DNA of 34,288 nt from Oscillospiraceae bacterium (GCA_017448455.1 JAFSLL010000210.1:1-34288); one strand, 5' to 3'. Shown: positions 1-8,708, counted from the stretch's first letter. Program-made: numbers and translations. The notes: generated from the letters alone by a model not told the origin.

Positions 1-1
1 C

Positions 2-670
2 ATGGTGATTGCAGACCTGTCCGCGGAGCAGGAAGGTGCCTTCATCGTTCAGAAGACCAAATCCATCTATCAGGAGATGCGCAAGACTCATCCCTGGCTG
101 ACTTTGCAGGACGACATGCCCTTTGCCGCACTGATGGCAATCAGCGGAAAAGACTGTTCCGCCGTATACGAGGAGGCCGAGAAGGTCTACGAAAACCTGA
201 AACAGAGCCTGCGCGCGCCGAACGACACCCGTCAGACACTCAGCCATATCCTCGCTATCTATCCGGGCTTCGCGGACAGCAAATGCGAAAAAATCTGCCG
301 GATTAACGAAGAGCTGAGGAAGAACAAACATGCGCCCGGAAGAGAACGTTACCTCTCCATCCTTGGAACGCTGGCCGGATCCTCTCTGCCGGCGGAAGAG
401 CTCGCCCGCATGATCGGTGAGGCCGATGATTATTTGAAATCATTCAAACCGTTCAGAGGGATTTTCGGGGTCGGAACGAATGTCAGAAGAATGATCGCTG
501 TCCAAATGGTCGAGGCAGTTCTGAACGACGGCGGGCGTTCAACCGGCCCCATCGACAGTGTTGCCGTGTCATCCGTCATCAGTATATCCATTGAAGTTGC
601 GATCATCACTCTGATTCTGATGTATGCCGTCATTGCAAGCACAAGTGCCTCTTCCGGCAGCCACAGCTGA
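2..670 (+). CDS. DUF4003 family protein, 5'-truncated by window edge
   Basis: C-terminal part of a DUF4003 protein, a family of unknown function found in Bacillota and usually about 320 residues long. About 222 residues are visible. The pattern fits the family: repeated helical units of the type 'Y..M...HP.LT..DD...AALMA', then 'LSHILAIYPG' and 'CEKICRINEEL', ending in a hydrophobic segment (about residues 186-212) and a small Ser/Ala-rich tail. The family is normally 90-100 residues longer, so the ATG at base 2 is probably internal and the true start lies upstream of the window. The next gene follows after 58 bases on the same strand, so the two may be co-transcribed. Cellular role is unknown; the hydrophobic C-terminus could be membrane-associated, which is inference. 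Confidence 0.75.
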   Translation: MVIADLSAEQEGAFIVQKTKSIYQEMRKTHPWLTLQDDMPFAALMAISGKDCSAVYEEAEKVYENLKQSLRAPNDTRQTLSHILAIYPGFADSKCEKICRINEELRKNKHAPGRERYLSILGTLAGSSLPAEELARMIGEADDYLKSFKPFRGIFGVGTNVRRMIAVQMVEAVLNDGGRSTGPIDSVAVSSVISISIEVAIITLILMYAVIASTSASSGSHS

Positions 671-728
671 TGGAGGGCCTCTGCTTCTGAAGCAAAACGG
701 AAATCTGACGAAAGGCTGATGTTGACCA

Positions 729-1616
729 TTGAACGCAAGAGAGTTTCTGGATATTCTGCATGTGGCGGAACGGCTGAAGGACACTCCACGTCACTGTACC
801 ACCTCCCAGGGGAGAACCGAAAGTGTCGCCGAGCACAGCTGGCGGCTCTCACTGATGGCATTCCTGCTGCGGCATGAATTCCCGGAACTGAACATGGACA
901 AAGTCGTCGACATGTGCCTGATTCACGATCTGGGAGAATGCTTTACCGGGGACATTCCTACATTTATGAAAACGAACACGGACAGAGAGACCGAAGATAC
1001 GCTGCTTAATCAGTGGGTTGCTTCCCTCCCGGCAGACGTATCGGAGGATCTCCGCGTACTGTATTCGGAGATGGAAGAGCAGCAAAGCCCGGAAGCCAGA
1101 CTATACAAAGCGCTGGATAAACTGGAAGCGCTTATCCAGCACAATGAGTCTCCTCTTCACACCTGGTCGGAAAATGAATATGAGCTGAATATGACCTATG
1201 CAATGGACACAGTCGCTTTTTCGGACTGGCTGACTGCCCTGAGGAAGGAAATCCTCGCCGATACACTGGAAAAAATCAGGACAGAATCCGCTTTCACGTC
1301 CGAGAACGTTTCTGTCCCGGCAAACAGCAGGACAGCGGAAGAGGAAGAAGCCGTTCGTAGAATTGCGTACTACGAGCAGCTTCTTGATGAAGTGCAGCAG
1401 GTGATTGACAGACCCGGTGTCAGTCCGGCAGAGCTTCTGGAAGTTCTGGATCAGGTTCGCAGTTTGGAGACTTATTATGACAGTCCGGTTTGGAAAGAAG
1501 ATTTTGCCGCCGATGAGGCAGGACTTTTCCCGCAGGACCTGAAGCGAGGGGTGCTCTCGGAAGACGGCATCTACAATGTACTGGAGCGCTACCGGGAATT
1601 GATCGGTACAGAATAA
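729..1616 (+). CDS. HD-domain phosphohydrolase (YfbR/HDDC2-like) fused to a DUF4298 domain
   Basis: Residues 1-190 form a metal-dependent HD domain of the 5'-deoxynucleotidase YfbR/HDDC2 type. H36 ('AEHSW'), H66-D67 with E70 ('IHDLGE') and D130 ('ALDKLEAL') supply the metal ligands. In the family this fold removes phosphate from deoxynucleoside 5'-monophosphates. Residues about 206-293 match DUF4298: 'RIAYYEQLLDE', then 'LETYYDSPVWKEDFAADEAG' and 'GVLSEDGIYNVL', a domain of unknown function. The start must be TTG at 729, because an in-frame stop (TGA at 723-725) lies just upstream and the next Met is inside the HD domain. The Shine-Dalgarno match is weak (AAAGG, 13 bases away). Substrate is not shown by the sequence. 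Confidence 0.85.
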   Translation: MNAREFLDILHVAERLKDTPRHCTTSQGRTESVAEHSWRLSLMAFLLRHEFPELNMDKVVDMCLIHDLGECFTGDIPTFMKTNTDRETEDTLLNQWVASLPADVSEDLRVLYSEMEEQQSPEARLYKALDKLEALIQHNESPLHTWSENEYELNMTYAMDTVAFSDWLTALRKEILADTLEKIRTESAFTSENVSVPANSRTAEEEEAVRRIAYYEQLLDEVQQVIDRPGVSPAELLEVLDQVRSLETYYDSPVWKEDFAADEAGLFPQDLKRGVLSEDGIYNVLERYRELIGTE

Positions 1617-1648
1617 CAGAGCAACAGCAATGAAAGGACAGGCTGACA

Positions 1649-1770
1649 ATGTTTGGAAGAAGGCCGGACGGCAGACGAATTGACGGGATCGATCCCGTGA
1701 TGAAGATTACCCCCTACGTTATGCCGATGCGCTGCGACGCGCAGGTTTTTCTGAAACACCGGAAAAACAA
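1649..1770 (+). pseudogene. N-terminal remnant of a 2-oxoacid dehydrogenase E2 acyltransferase-like gene
   Basis: An ATG at 1649 preceded by AAAGGA opens a frame beginning 'MFGRRPDGRRIDGIDPVMK' and continuing 'ITPYVMPMRCDAQVFL'. This resembles the N-terminus of the short catalytic-domain-only E2 acyltransferase-like proteins of Clostridia, which run near 300 residues. After about 35 recognisable residues the similarity ends in a basic stretch and the DNA enters a rho-independent hairpin; the frame runs on through it to 1924 with no recognisable content. No later part of the acyltransferase (HxxxDG motif) is present in this window. I infer a gene truncated by an internal deletion that kept its ribosome-binding site. 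Family assignment is from memory of the N-terminal motif. The alternative is a real small protein of about 90 residues. Confidence 0.5.
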
Positions 1771-1772
1771 GA

Positions 1773-1806
1773 GACGGGAGTCTGATGATGGATTCCCGTC
1801 TTTATT
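1773..1806 (+). terminator. Rho-independent terminator
   Basis: GACGGGAGTC and GATTCCCGTC form a 10-bp stem with one G-T pair around an 8-base loop, followed by TTTATT. It would end transcription from the DUF4003/HD genes and the E2-like remnant. Confidence 0.75.
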
Positions 1807-1934
1807 CTCTCATACCTGTAAATTGTCTGCGTGTCGGTCAGTGCTGCCTGTTTTTACGGTTTCCGCTCAGATCGTCAACCGACACTGTCTGCCGCAGAAG
1901 ATGCGAAGCGTTTCGGTCTTTTAAAAAAGGTTGA

Positions 1935-1963
1935 TTGCCTGATTCACGCATCTGTGCTACAAT
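1935..1963 (+). promoter_or_regulatory. Sigma-70-type promoter for the serine-rich membrane protein gene
   Basis: TTGCCT (1935-1940), 17 bases, TACAAT (1958-1963), about 50 bases upstream of the chosen start at 2017. It lies after the preceding terminator, so the gene below is likely its own unit. Confidence 0.5.
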
Positions 1964-2016
1964 ATCAGATAAAGAATTCTCAATCCATCACATCAGAAAG
2001 AAATGAGGGATCGTCC

Positions 2017-3159
2017 ATGCCGCCCAGAGGACACAGCTCCAGCTCCCACTCGTCCAGCTCCCGTTCCTCCAGCTCCCGCTCTTCCAGCTCCCGTTCCTCC
2101 AGCTCCCACTCGTCCAGTTCCCGCTCGTCCAGTTCCGGCAGCCGGTCCTCCTATTCCCGCGGTCCCAGTTCGCATTCTTCCTCCAGCCACAGCAGCCGGC
2201 CTTCTGCCTTTGGGAACTCCTATTCCCGCGCCAACCAGCCAGCCCCGCCCTCCGCGCCAAAACGCAACCGGGTCAATCAGCCTTCGGGATTCCAAATCAT
2301 CGGAAACAGAAGACCTTCCTATTTCTACGGCCGCAGGCATGAGTATATCTATTACCCGATCGCCTGGACAGACACGATGACCGGTACCAGATATGAACAG
2401 GGCTACTATGATGAAAACGGCCAGCGGTACGATAACGTGGCTTTTGAAAAGGACGGGAAATATGAGAACGTGCTCTGTCACTGCCCTTACTGCGGACAGG
2501 ACTCCATTCTGAACCTGGACGCGGAGACTGTCGCGGCGCGGAGTCTGCAATGCCCCCACTGCAGCGGTCCGATGGAGATCAAGTCCCAGCTTGATGAGGC
2601 AATCAACAGCAGCACCGGCAGCAGCTATTCCGGAAGCAGCTATTCCGAAGCTGTCAGAAGTTCCCGGAAGAAGAGGCGCGGCTGGCTGATCGCGCTGATC
2701 ATCTTCGCTGTTCTGTGGCTGATCGGCAGCTGCAGTGAATCGCGAAGCGAGCAGCTGATCTCTCACGAAGATTATAATGCTCCCGCACAGCAGGTGACTG
2801 TTCTTGATAACGATTACGCTTCCAATCTGGAGCTTTTCGGGGAGGTCGTCTCCCTTGTCTCCTCTGACGGAACCGCGTACACCATTGCTTCCGAAGGACA
2901 GGCTGCGGATCGGCAGATGACCTGGGATGACAGTTTCGACAGCTACTACGAGCCTGAGTCGGAATGCTGGCTCTGGTACAACTCGGATGTGGATCCCGGC
3001 ATCTGGCAATACTGGTATGAAGGCATCTCCTCCGACTACGGCGACTATGGGTGGATGGAGCACGAATCCACAGGCTGGTATATCGAAACATCCGACGGAA
3101 ACTGGATTCCGCTTCCCTCCGACTACAGCACGGACGGGCTGTGGTATATCGCGGGCTGA
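2017..3159 (+). CDS. Serine-rich, zinc-ribbon, single-pass membrane protein of unknown function
   Basis: 380 residues from the ATG at 2017, chosen because GAGGGA lies 6 bases upstream; the open frame extends further 5' without a site. Three regions are visible. Residues about 5-85 are almost all Ser/Arg/His in a repeating RSSS/HSSS pattern and probably disordered. A Cys4 zinc-ribbon-like region follows, with two CxxC pairs about 28 residues apart ('CHCPYCGQD' and 'CPHCSG'). A single membrane helix ('GWLIALIIFAVLWLIGSC') then precedes an acidic, Trp/Tyr-rich C-terminal region. With positive residues before the helix, the zinc ribbon is probably cytoplasmic and the aromatic domain outside. Similar Ser-rich zinc-ribbon proteins occur in Clostridia without known function. 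It has its own promoter and terminator. Confidence 0.7.
   Translation: MPPRGHSSSSHSSSSRSSSSRSSSSRSSSSHSSSSRSSSSGSRSSYSRGPSSHSSSSHSSRPSAFGNSYSRANQPAPPSAPKRNRVNQPSGFQIIGNRRPSYFYGRRHEYIYYPIAWTDTMTGTRYEQGYYDENGQRYDNVAFEKDGKYENVLCHCPYCGQDSILNLDAETVAARSLQCPHCSGPMEIKSQLDEAINSSTGSSYSGSSYSEAVRSSRKKRRGWLIALIIFAVLWLIGSCSESRSEQLISHEDYNAPAQQVTVLDNDYASNLELFGEVVSLVSSDGTAYTIASEGQAADRQMTWDDSFDSYYEPESECWLWYNSDVDPGIWQYWYEGISSDYGDYGWMEHESTGWYIETSDGNWIPLPSDYSTDGLWYIAG
2032..2160 (+). repeat. Degenerate 12-base coding repeat (Ser-Ser-Ser-Arg/His)
   Basis: About ten copies of a roughly 12-base unit, AGCTCCCRYTCSTCC-like in overlapping form, encode the SSSR/SSSH array of the membrane protein at 2017-3159. Such tandem arrays are prone to copy-number change. 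Confidence 0.7.
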
Positions 3160-3182
3160 ACCGAATCCAACCGAAAAACGAA

Positions 3183-3227
3183 CCCGGAGGGTCTGATCAC
3201 TGTTCAGATCCCCCGGGCTTTTTTTGC
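3183..3227 (+). terminator. Rho-independent terminator, probably bidirectional
   Basis: CCCGGAGGGTCTGA pairs with TCAGATCCCCCGGG across a 7-base loop and is followed by CTTTTTTT on the plus strand. On the minus strand the stem is followed by a T run within 10 bases, so it may also end the M16 peptidase transcript. Confidence 0.8.
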
Positions 3228-3304
3228 TTATATTTTCTTCTGCTGCTGTCTTTTCTATCTGACTTTGTCTGTCAGGCCGATTGACAGCTCCTTCTGCCGG
3301 ATGC

Positions 3305-6300
3305 TCATCCCAGATAGGACATCAGAATTTCCGCCAGTTCTCCTCTGGTAACGATTCCCTCAATTGTAATCGGATCCGGAGCAGTCTCATCCGCGACAGC
3401 CTCGCTGAAGTTTGACAGGATCTCATCCGCATCAGAACCTCTTAACTCTGTATCCGGAGTCAGCGCGGCAGAAACAATCCCATAAGACTGAAGGAATTCC
3501 ACCGCTTCCTCCGGAGCGTGACTCTCTCCTCCAACCAGAAGATACAGCGCCGCAGAGAAATCCCCGACTGTTGCCGGTTCTTCCACGCCGAAATTCTCTT
3601 CCTCAAGAGGCAGCATCAGCCCGTTTTCAAAGACAAAGCGTACCGCCTCATACTGCGGATGGTCCTCCGGCACGTCCTGCAGCGCAATTGCCGTCAGATC
3701 CTCCGCACCAAAGGGATTCAGGATAACATCATACCGGTCCGCTTCCGCGGCAATCGCTGTCGCACCACCTGCTGTGAAGCGCACGCCATCTTCGGTCAGT
3801 TTCGCACAGACTGCGCCGTAATCGGCAAAAAGCTCCGGCGTCAGGGTTTTCAGGTCGCGCATGTACTGCAGGTCGGCATCGACCGGGTCTCCGGTCAGCA
3901 CATTCAGAGCAGTGGTCATGCCGCCTGAAAGCTCTCCTTCCGGCATGGCATAATTCGAGTAAGCGGAAAGAATATATCCGTCCAGATCCTCCTGCGTGAC
4001 CTCGAGATTCTCAATAAACGCAGGCATCGCCTCATAGACCGCGAAGGTCTCGGCAATGTTGGGGTCACGGTAGGAAACCATATAGATCCCATAGTCCTCT
4101 ATGAAGCTCGCCATCACACCATAGGCGCCGTATCCGTCACGGAGACTGGGATACAGATAAGCGTCACTCAGCAAGGCGGAAACCGCATCCATCTCTCCGG
4201 AGAAGTTCTCGAGGCCGAGCGTTGCGTAATCCGAAACCATGCCGTTATACTGTACCGTGCTGTCGACGACCAGCGCTTCATTTGCCGCGGGGGCCGGCAG
4301 GTCATACTCGACCGGCACCACCGGCTCTGTATCCAGGCGCGCCATGAAGCCGTCCACCAGGTCCGCATTCAGAGCAATTCCGTCCTCGCTGCCGACATAA
4401 ACCGCCACAGCGTTGGTACGGTTGCGGAAGTATTCCTGAACGGACTGCAGCTTCGCGGCAACCTGTGCCGGGTCGGACGCGGCAAGCTGTTCAGCCTGTT
4501 CCAGGAAGGCGTAGTATTCCAGCCCATTTATATAGCTGTAGTAACGGTAGAGCGGCGCGTAGTAACCAAGCGCGCGATTCAGCATCGTGCTGTATGGCGC
4601 CGAGACAATACTGCTCTTCAGGGAAGCCTTCTCTCTGCTGATCAGGCCAAGAACGGTATCGGCGTCTGAAAAGTCTGTCTCAAAGAGGACTTCATACATC
4701 AGGTCATAGCCTGCTGCCAGATCTTCCTCCGCGGAAAGCCATCCGGCGCGCAGCCGGGGGATGAAGCCCCCGTTCTCCCGGTCTTCTGCCAGCGAGAGGC
4801 GAATATCACAGCCATAGAGCAGGCGCGTTGTCCGAACCGCGAGCGTCTCACGATCCGTCTCAGCAGTATCCAGATTTCCTACCAGGGAAGTGTACAGGGA
4901 GAACCAATGCAGATCCTCCTGCGCAATTCCGGAAGCATCGAAAAAGAGACCTGTCTGCCCGACCCCGTCAACTTCCGCCGTCACATCGATCCGGCGAACA
5001 CCATCGTCCCCGATCACATCCGTATACGGGAAGCTGCGAATCTCTTCCGGCAGTGTTTCTACTGTTTCCGCCTGGAGCTGTGCCACGAACTGAGCGGCAT
5101 CGTCCTCTGTCTCTTCCGCATTGCTGGCGGCGACAATCGCCTGGATTTCTTCCTCGCTCATTGCCGCCTTCACATCCGCAAGGCGCTCCGCTTCGGCTGC
5201 ATCCAGCTTTTCACGCAGCCCCGCTTCCGGATAAGTCAGAGTCGTGGCAGTAACGGCATCCTCAAGCAGCCAGTCGGAAATCGCCTCGCGGTATCTTCCT
5301 TCACTGTACCAGTCGCCGATCTTCTCCATGCCGTCCACATAAGCGGTAAAACCGAAGGGATCACCCGATGAGGCATAGTAAGACGCCAGGTTTTCAATAA
5401 TCTCCACACCATATCCGCTCTGCTCCGGAAGCAGACGCAGCGTCATCAGAAGATTGGCCGAAACACTGTCAACGAGCTCTTCACTGAAGTCCTTTTCTGC
5501 CAGTTCCTTCAGCACCTCGTCCACGGTGGCACGGAAGGTGTCGGCGTCATCCGGATTCAGGTCAAAGCCATAGAAGACAATCGCGTCATCCGGCGCGTCA
5601 ATCTCGATATAGGAACCGAAATCGCCCTGCGGCAGCACTGTCCTCAGCTTCTGCATCAGCGGAGACGCGTCAGCTCCCAGCAGATCCGTCAGCGTATTCA
5701 TGAGCGTTTCCTCTTCGGGATCCTCACTCAGGCCCGGGCAGAGAAAAGCATAAAACACCGCAGAGGTGTTCTCGGTATTCGAACCGGTCTCCACAGGGAA
5801 AGCGAAGGACGCTGCCACCGATTCCTGCAGCGGTTCGTAGTCTGTGTCCTCGAAGCTGAACTCCCGCTTTTCATACGGGGAAAAGGCTTCATCCAGCAAG
5901 CGAAGGAAAGCGGTATAGTCCTCAAAACTGCCATAGAGATAGGCGATGCAGTTTGAGGGGTGGTAATACAGGTCATGGTAGGCCCGCAGACTCTCAAAGG
6001 TCATTTCCGGAATGTTTTCCGGCAATCCGCCGTGCTCATTCCCGATCACGGAACCGGGGAACGCGCAGCGATAGGCATTCATATAGGCTGTCGAAGTCAG
6101 ATCCATCACACCGAGCATCTCGGAATAGACGGTTCCTTCGATGGTCAGCGGATCCTCCGGTGTATTCATGCGGTAGCGCCATGCTTCTTCCCGGAAGATG
6201 CTCTCATCCTCCAGCACCATGGGGTGCAGGCAGCTGTCCGTATAATAATCGGCATACTTCAGCAGCTGGGCTTCCGAAAGACTTGCCACCGGATAGGTGG

Positions 6301-6793
6301 TCAAAAGCGCCTGGGTCTGGGCGTTCATATAGGTGTTGTATGTCTGATAGGACAAATTGAAAAAAAGCGACTTGGACGGGTACTTTTCTGAGCCATCCAG
6401 CGTGGAATGCTCAAACACATGCGGGAGTCCCGTATTGTCAATCGCGCGGGTAAAGAAAGTCAGATCAAAAACCCGGTCTGTATCGCTGTTGGCGATGTAA
6501 AGCAGCTCCGCGCCGGTTTTCTCATGTTCGAAAAACACCAGCTGTCCTCCGACCAGTGGAAAATCGCGTACTTCCTTTACCGCAAAGCCTTCTACAACAT
6601 CCCCGACCGCAGGAAGTTCCTGCTCCTCAGCCAGCTCCCCGGACTGCTCTTCCACAGCTGTATCAGGCGTGTTTTCCGGCTCGGACCTCTCTTCCGGCAT
6701 TTCCCGTGTCGTTCCGGTGTCTGTCTGCCCGCCGCAGGCGGCCAGTGAGAAGAGCATCGCCAAAGCAAGAATCCAAGCGAACAGTTTCTTCAT
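3305..6793 (-). CDS. M16C (PreP/insulinase-type) zinc metallopeptidase lipoprotein with SLH-like C-terminus
   Basis: 1162 residues. The N-terminus is a lipoprotein signal (MKKLF, hydrophobic core, LAAC lipobox, lipidated Cys about 20), so it is exported and membrane-anchored. The inverted zinc motif HxxEH is present as 'LPHVFEH' (H125, E128, H129), with the downstream glutamate region 'FREEAWRYRM' near 202. Length and 'SLFFNLSYQTYNTYMNAQT' fit the M16C presequence-protease subfamily, which degrades unfolded peptides. The last 135 residues resemble two S-layer homology repeats ('DVPEDHPQYEAVRFVFENGLM', ending 'VTRGELAEILMSYLG'). I chose the ATG at 6793: GGAGG lies 7 bases upstream of it, but only 1 base from the ATG two codons earlier. 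It is preceded by its own promoter. Confidence 0.88.
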   Translation of the reverse strand: MKKLFAWILALAMLFSLAACGGQTDTGTTREMPEERSEPENTPDTAVEEQSGELAEEQELPAVGDVVEGFAVKEVRDFPLVGGQLVFFEHEKTGAELLYIANSDTDRVFDLTFFTRAIDNTGLPHVFEHSTLDGSEKYPSKSLFFNLSYQTYNTYMNAQTQALLTTYPVASLSEAQLLKYADYYTDSCLHPMVLEDESIFREEAWRYRMNTPEDPLTIEGTVYSEMLGVMDLTSTAYMNAYRCAFPGSVIGNEHGGLPENIPEMTFESLRAYHDLYYHPSNCIAYLYGSFEDYTAFLRLLDEAFSPYEKREFSFEDTDYEPLQESVAASFAFPVETGSNTENTSAVFYAFLCPGLSEDPEEETLMNTLTDLLGADASPLMQKLRTVLPQGDFGSYIEIDAPDDAIVFYGFDLNPDDADTFRATVDEVLKELAEKDFSEELVDSVSANLLMTLRLLPEQSGYGVEIIENLASYYASSGDPFGFTAYVDGMEKIGDWYSEGRYREAISDWLLEDAVTATTLTYPEAGLREKLDAAEAERLADVKAAMSEEEIQAIVAASNAEETEDDAAQFVAQLQAETVETLPEEIRSFPYTDVIGDDGVRRIDVTAEVDGVGQTGLFFDASGIAQEDLHWFSLYTSLVGNLDTAETDRETLAVRTTRLLYGCDIRLSLAEDRENGGFIPRLRAGWLSAEEDLAAGYDLMYEVLFETDFSDADTVLGLISREKASLKSSIVSAPYSTMLNRALGYYAPLYRYYSYINGLEYYAFLEQAEQLAASDPAQVAAKLQSVQEYFRNRTNAVAVYVGSEDGIALNADLVDGFMARLDTEPVVPVEYDLPAPAANEALVVDSTVQYNGMVSDYATLGLENFSGEMDAVSALLSDAYLYPSLRDGYGAYGVMASFIEDYGIYMVSYRDPNIAETFAVYEAMPAFIENLEVTQEDLDGYILSAYSNYAMPEGELSGGMTTALNVLTGDPVDADLQYMRDLKTLTPELFADYGAVCAKLTEDGVRFTAGGATAIAAEADRYDVILNPFGAEDLTAIALQDVPEDHPQYEAVRFVFENGLMLPLEEENFGVEEPATVGDFSAALYLLVGGESHAPEEAVEFLQSYGIVSAALTPDTELRGSDADEILSNFSEAVADETAPDPITIEGIVTRGELAEILMSYLG

Positions 6794-6860
6794 CTTCATT
6801 CCTCCATCCCTTTCGTCTGACTTCCGCCGGTGCGAGCGGTTCAGCCGTCATTGTGCGGCT

Positions 6861-6889
6861 ATTATACCAAATTTCCGCTCCGGAAGCAA
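6861..6889 (-). promoter_or_regulatory. Sigma-70-type promoter for the M16C peptidase
   Basis: On the minus strand TTGCTT, 17 bases, TATAAT (perfect -10), with TG one base before the -10 (extended -10). The 5' leader would be about 60 bases. Confidence 0.65.
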
Positions 6890-6920
6890 TGGAGAAACGC
6901 TTAAGACTGCCCTGCGCTTC

Positions 6921-8708
6921 TTATTCTGCCTCTCTGTTCATCACACGCCAGAGCGTCGCGCGGCTGATGCCCAATCTGCGCGCTGTCCGACTGCGGTTCA
7001 TGTTTTCTTCCGCGAGCACACGCAGCACGACCCGCCTGCTGATATCCTCCAGGGTTCCGCTGAGACTGATGCTCTCCTGACTCTCCGGATAAAAGCTGAT
7101 CTTCGCCTTTTCCGACTCCAGCACGGTCTGAATCTGCTCACCGGAGATGGTTTCCCTGCCGTCCGCGATCAGCTGGGTCATGACGCGGTACAACTGCTGG
7201 TAATTCCTCGGCCAGGAAAATTCCGTGAGGAGGCGCAGGCCATTTTCCTCAATCCGGGGAGCACGGATCCCCATATCCGCACAGACCGCGGTCACGCAAT
7301 TTTCAATGACGGACTTAATCGCTTCTCCCCGTTTGCGCAAAGGCGGAAGGTTCATCACGACACAGTAAAGTCTGTCCCGCAGAAGCTTGATCACCGCGTT
7401 CTCCCGCGCAGGATATACACCGGCCGTAATGACAAAGACCATCCGGAGCTGGCGACTGATATCTGACGACTGCAGGAAGTCGATCAGGTCTTCAAGCTCC
7501 CTGTCCGCCGTTTCCATAACCTGGTCAAACAGCACGGTGCTGCCTGTCTGGAAGGAAAGAAGTCCGGAATTCCCCAGAAGCTTGCTCCAGCCCTTCGCGG
7601 TCACAGCAGAGCAGTCAATGATGCAGCAGTCCCGCTCCGAGAGAAGGCCATTCATCGCGATATACCCTGCTACCGATTTCGCGAGCGTTCCCCTTTCCCC
7701 GGTGACAATCGTCGGAAGTCCCGACTGCGCGATTTTTTCCGCCTGTTCCATAATTCTGGAACCTGGCTCGCCATAATGGCGGGACACGCGCATCATGTCA
7801 GCTTCAGAAGAATCATAAAAGCGAACTCCGGGGGTGCTGACCGGAAGGCGCTGACCTTTCCCGCAATACCGGAAGGCAGCGCAGGCTTCTCCTTCGTAGG
7901 AAATCGCATTTGCCTCGATCGCATATTCGGTATTGCCAGCGGGTCTTGATACCTGAATTTTCCCATCGTTCAGCACAGCCGGGACCATCCTGCACAGGAC
8001 TTTTCGCAGGGCAGGAGGAATGGAAGGATTCGGCGAGGCAAAGAGGGTCTGTCCTCCCGCGTTCAAAACGGCAAGGTTTTCCCCTTTTGCCAACAGTTCC
8101 GCTTCATAAATGGCCGCCGCCAGCTTGGCGCGTCCATGGCTTGAATAATACAGGACAGCCTTATTCAGTGCCGCTGTAATCCCCTTGGCCCCCGAAGTGA
8201 TCAGCACAGCAGACAGGTCCAGTTCTGACGCTGCCTCCATGCCCACCATGTCACACAGGAACAGTTCGATCCCTTCCTCTGCCATGTGCCGCAGCAGCGG
8301 TTTTGCTTCAGAGGCTTTGTGAATTGTCGCGGTCTCCACCGCAATCCCGAGAATATCACACAGAGAGGCCGCGGCCTCAACAATGCTCGGGAAGCCCATT
8401 ATGGCGATTCTCTTGCCGCTTCCGGAGACTGCCGCAAGTGCGCTGCGAATATCATAAGGTGTCAGCTCAATCTCGATTACGGGAATTCTCGCATACTCCT
8501 GGATCATCTCGGCGGTGCCGCCTCTGGAGATAATCACATCAAAGCTGCTCTGGTCGCAGTGTCGGACATAGGATACCGCCTGTTCAGAGTATGATACCAC
8601 CGTAGTAAGGTCGATATCATCGCGCGCAGCCACGATCGAGTCAAGAACGATCTTCATATTCTCATATGGTACAACCGCGAGCACTTTCACTTTTTCCAAT
8701 TGCAACAT
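6921..8708 (-). CDS. PrpR-N / degenerate AAA+ / Fis-HTH transcriptional regulator
   Basis: 595 residues. Residues 5-190 resemble the PrpR N-terminal sensor domain ('VKVLAVVPYENM', 'FDVIISRGGTAEMI', 'IPVIEIELTPYDI'), which binds small ligands in propionate-type regulators. A middle segment (about 195-290) is PAS-like. Residues 310-520 follow the sigma-54 activator AAA+ fold, but Walker A reads GERGTLAKS (337-345) rather than GxxGxGK[ST], and no GAFTGA loop is visible. The last 25 residues are a Fis-type helix-turn-helix ('RTARRLGISRATLWRVM'). I infer a DNA-binding regulator that no longer works as a sigma-54 activator. The start is ambiguous: GGAG abuts the ATG at 8708, while a TTG three codons later (8699) has 9-base spacing. 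The target is not evident. Confidence 0.8.
   Translation of the reverse strand: MLQLEKVKVLAVVPYENMKIVLDSIVAARDDIDLTTVVSYSEQAVSYVRHCDQSSFDVIISRGGTAEMIQEYARIPVIEIELTPYDIRSALAAVSGSGKRIAIMGFPSIVEAAASLCDILGIAVETATIHKASEAKPLLRHMAEEGIELFLCDMVGMEAASELDLSAVLITSGAKGITAALNKAVLYYSSHGRAKLAAAIYEAELLAKGENLAVLNAGGQTLFASPNPSIPPALRKVLCRMVPAVLNDGKIQVSRPAGNTEYAIEANAISYEGEACAAFRYCGKGQRLPVSTPGVRFYDSSEADMMRVSRHYGEPGSRIMEQAEKIAQSGLPTIVTGERGTLAKSVAGYIAMNGLLSERDCCIIDCSAVTAKGWSKLLGNSGLLSFQTGSTVLFDQVMETADRELEDLIDFLQSSDISRQLRMVFVITAGVYPARENAVIKLLRDRLYCVVMNLPPLRKRGEAIKSVIENCVTAVCADMGIRAPRIEENGLRLLTEFSWPRNYQQLYRVMTQLIADGRETISGEQIQTVLESEKAKISFYPESQESISLSGTLEDISRRVVLRVLAEENMNRSRTARRLGISRATLWRVMNREAE

Noticed and set aside
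2032-2160. Possible CRISPR array
   Set aside because: The repeat unit is only about 12 bases with no unique spacers and encodes an in-frame Ser tract.
1993-3063. Gly/Ala/Arg-rich minus-strand frame opposite the Ser-rich protein
   Set aside because: Its low complexity is the mirror of the serine repeat; the plus-strand frame has the zinc ribbon, membrane helix, promoter and terminator.
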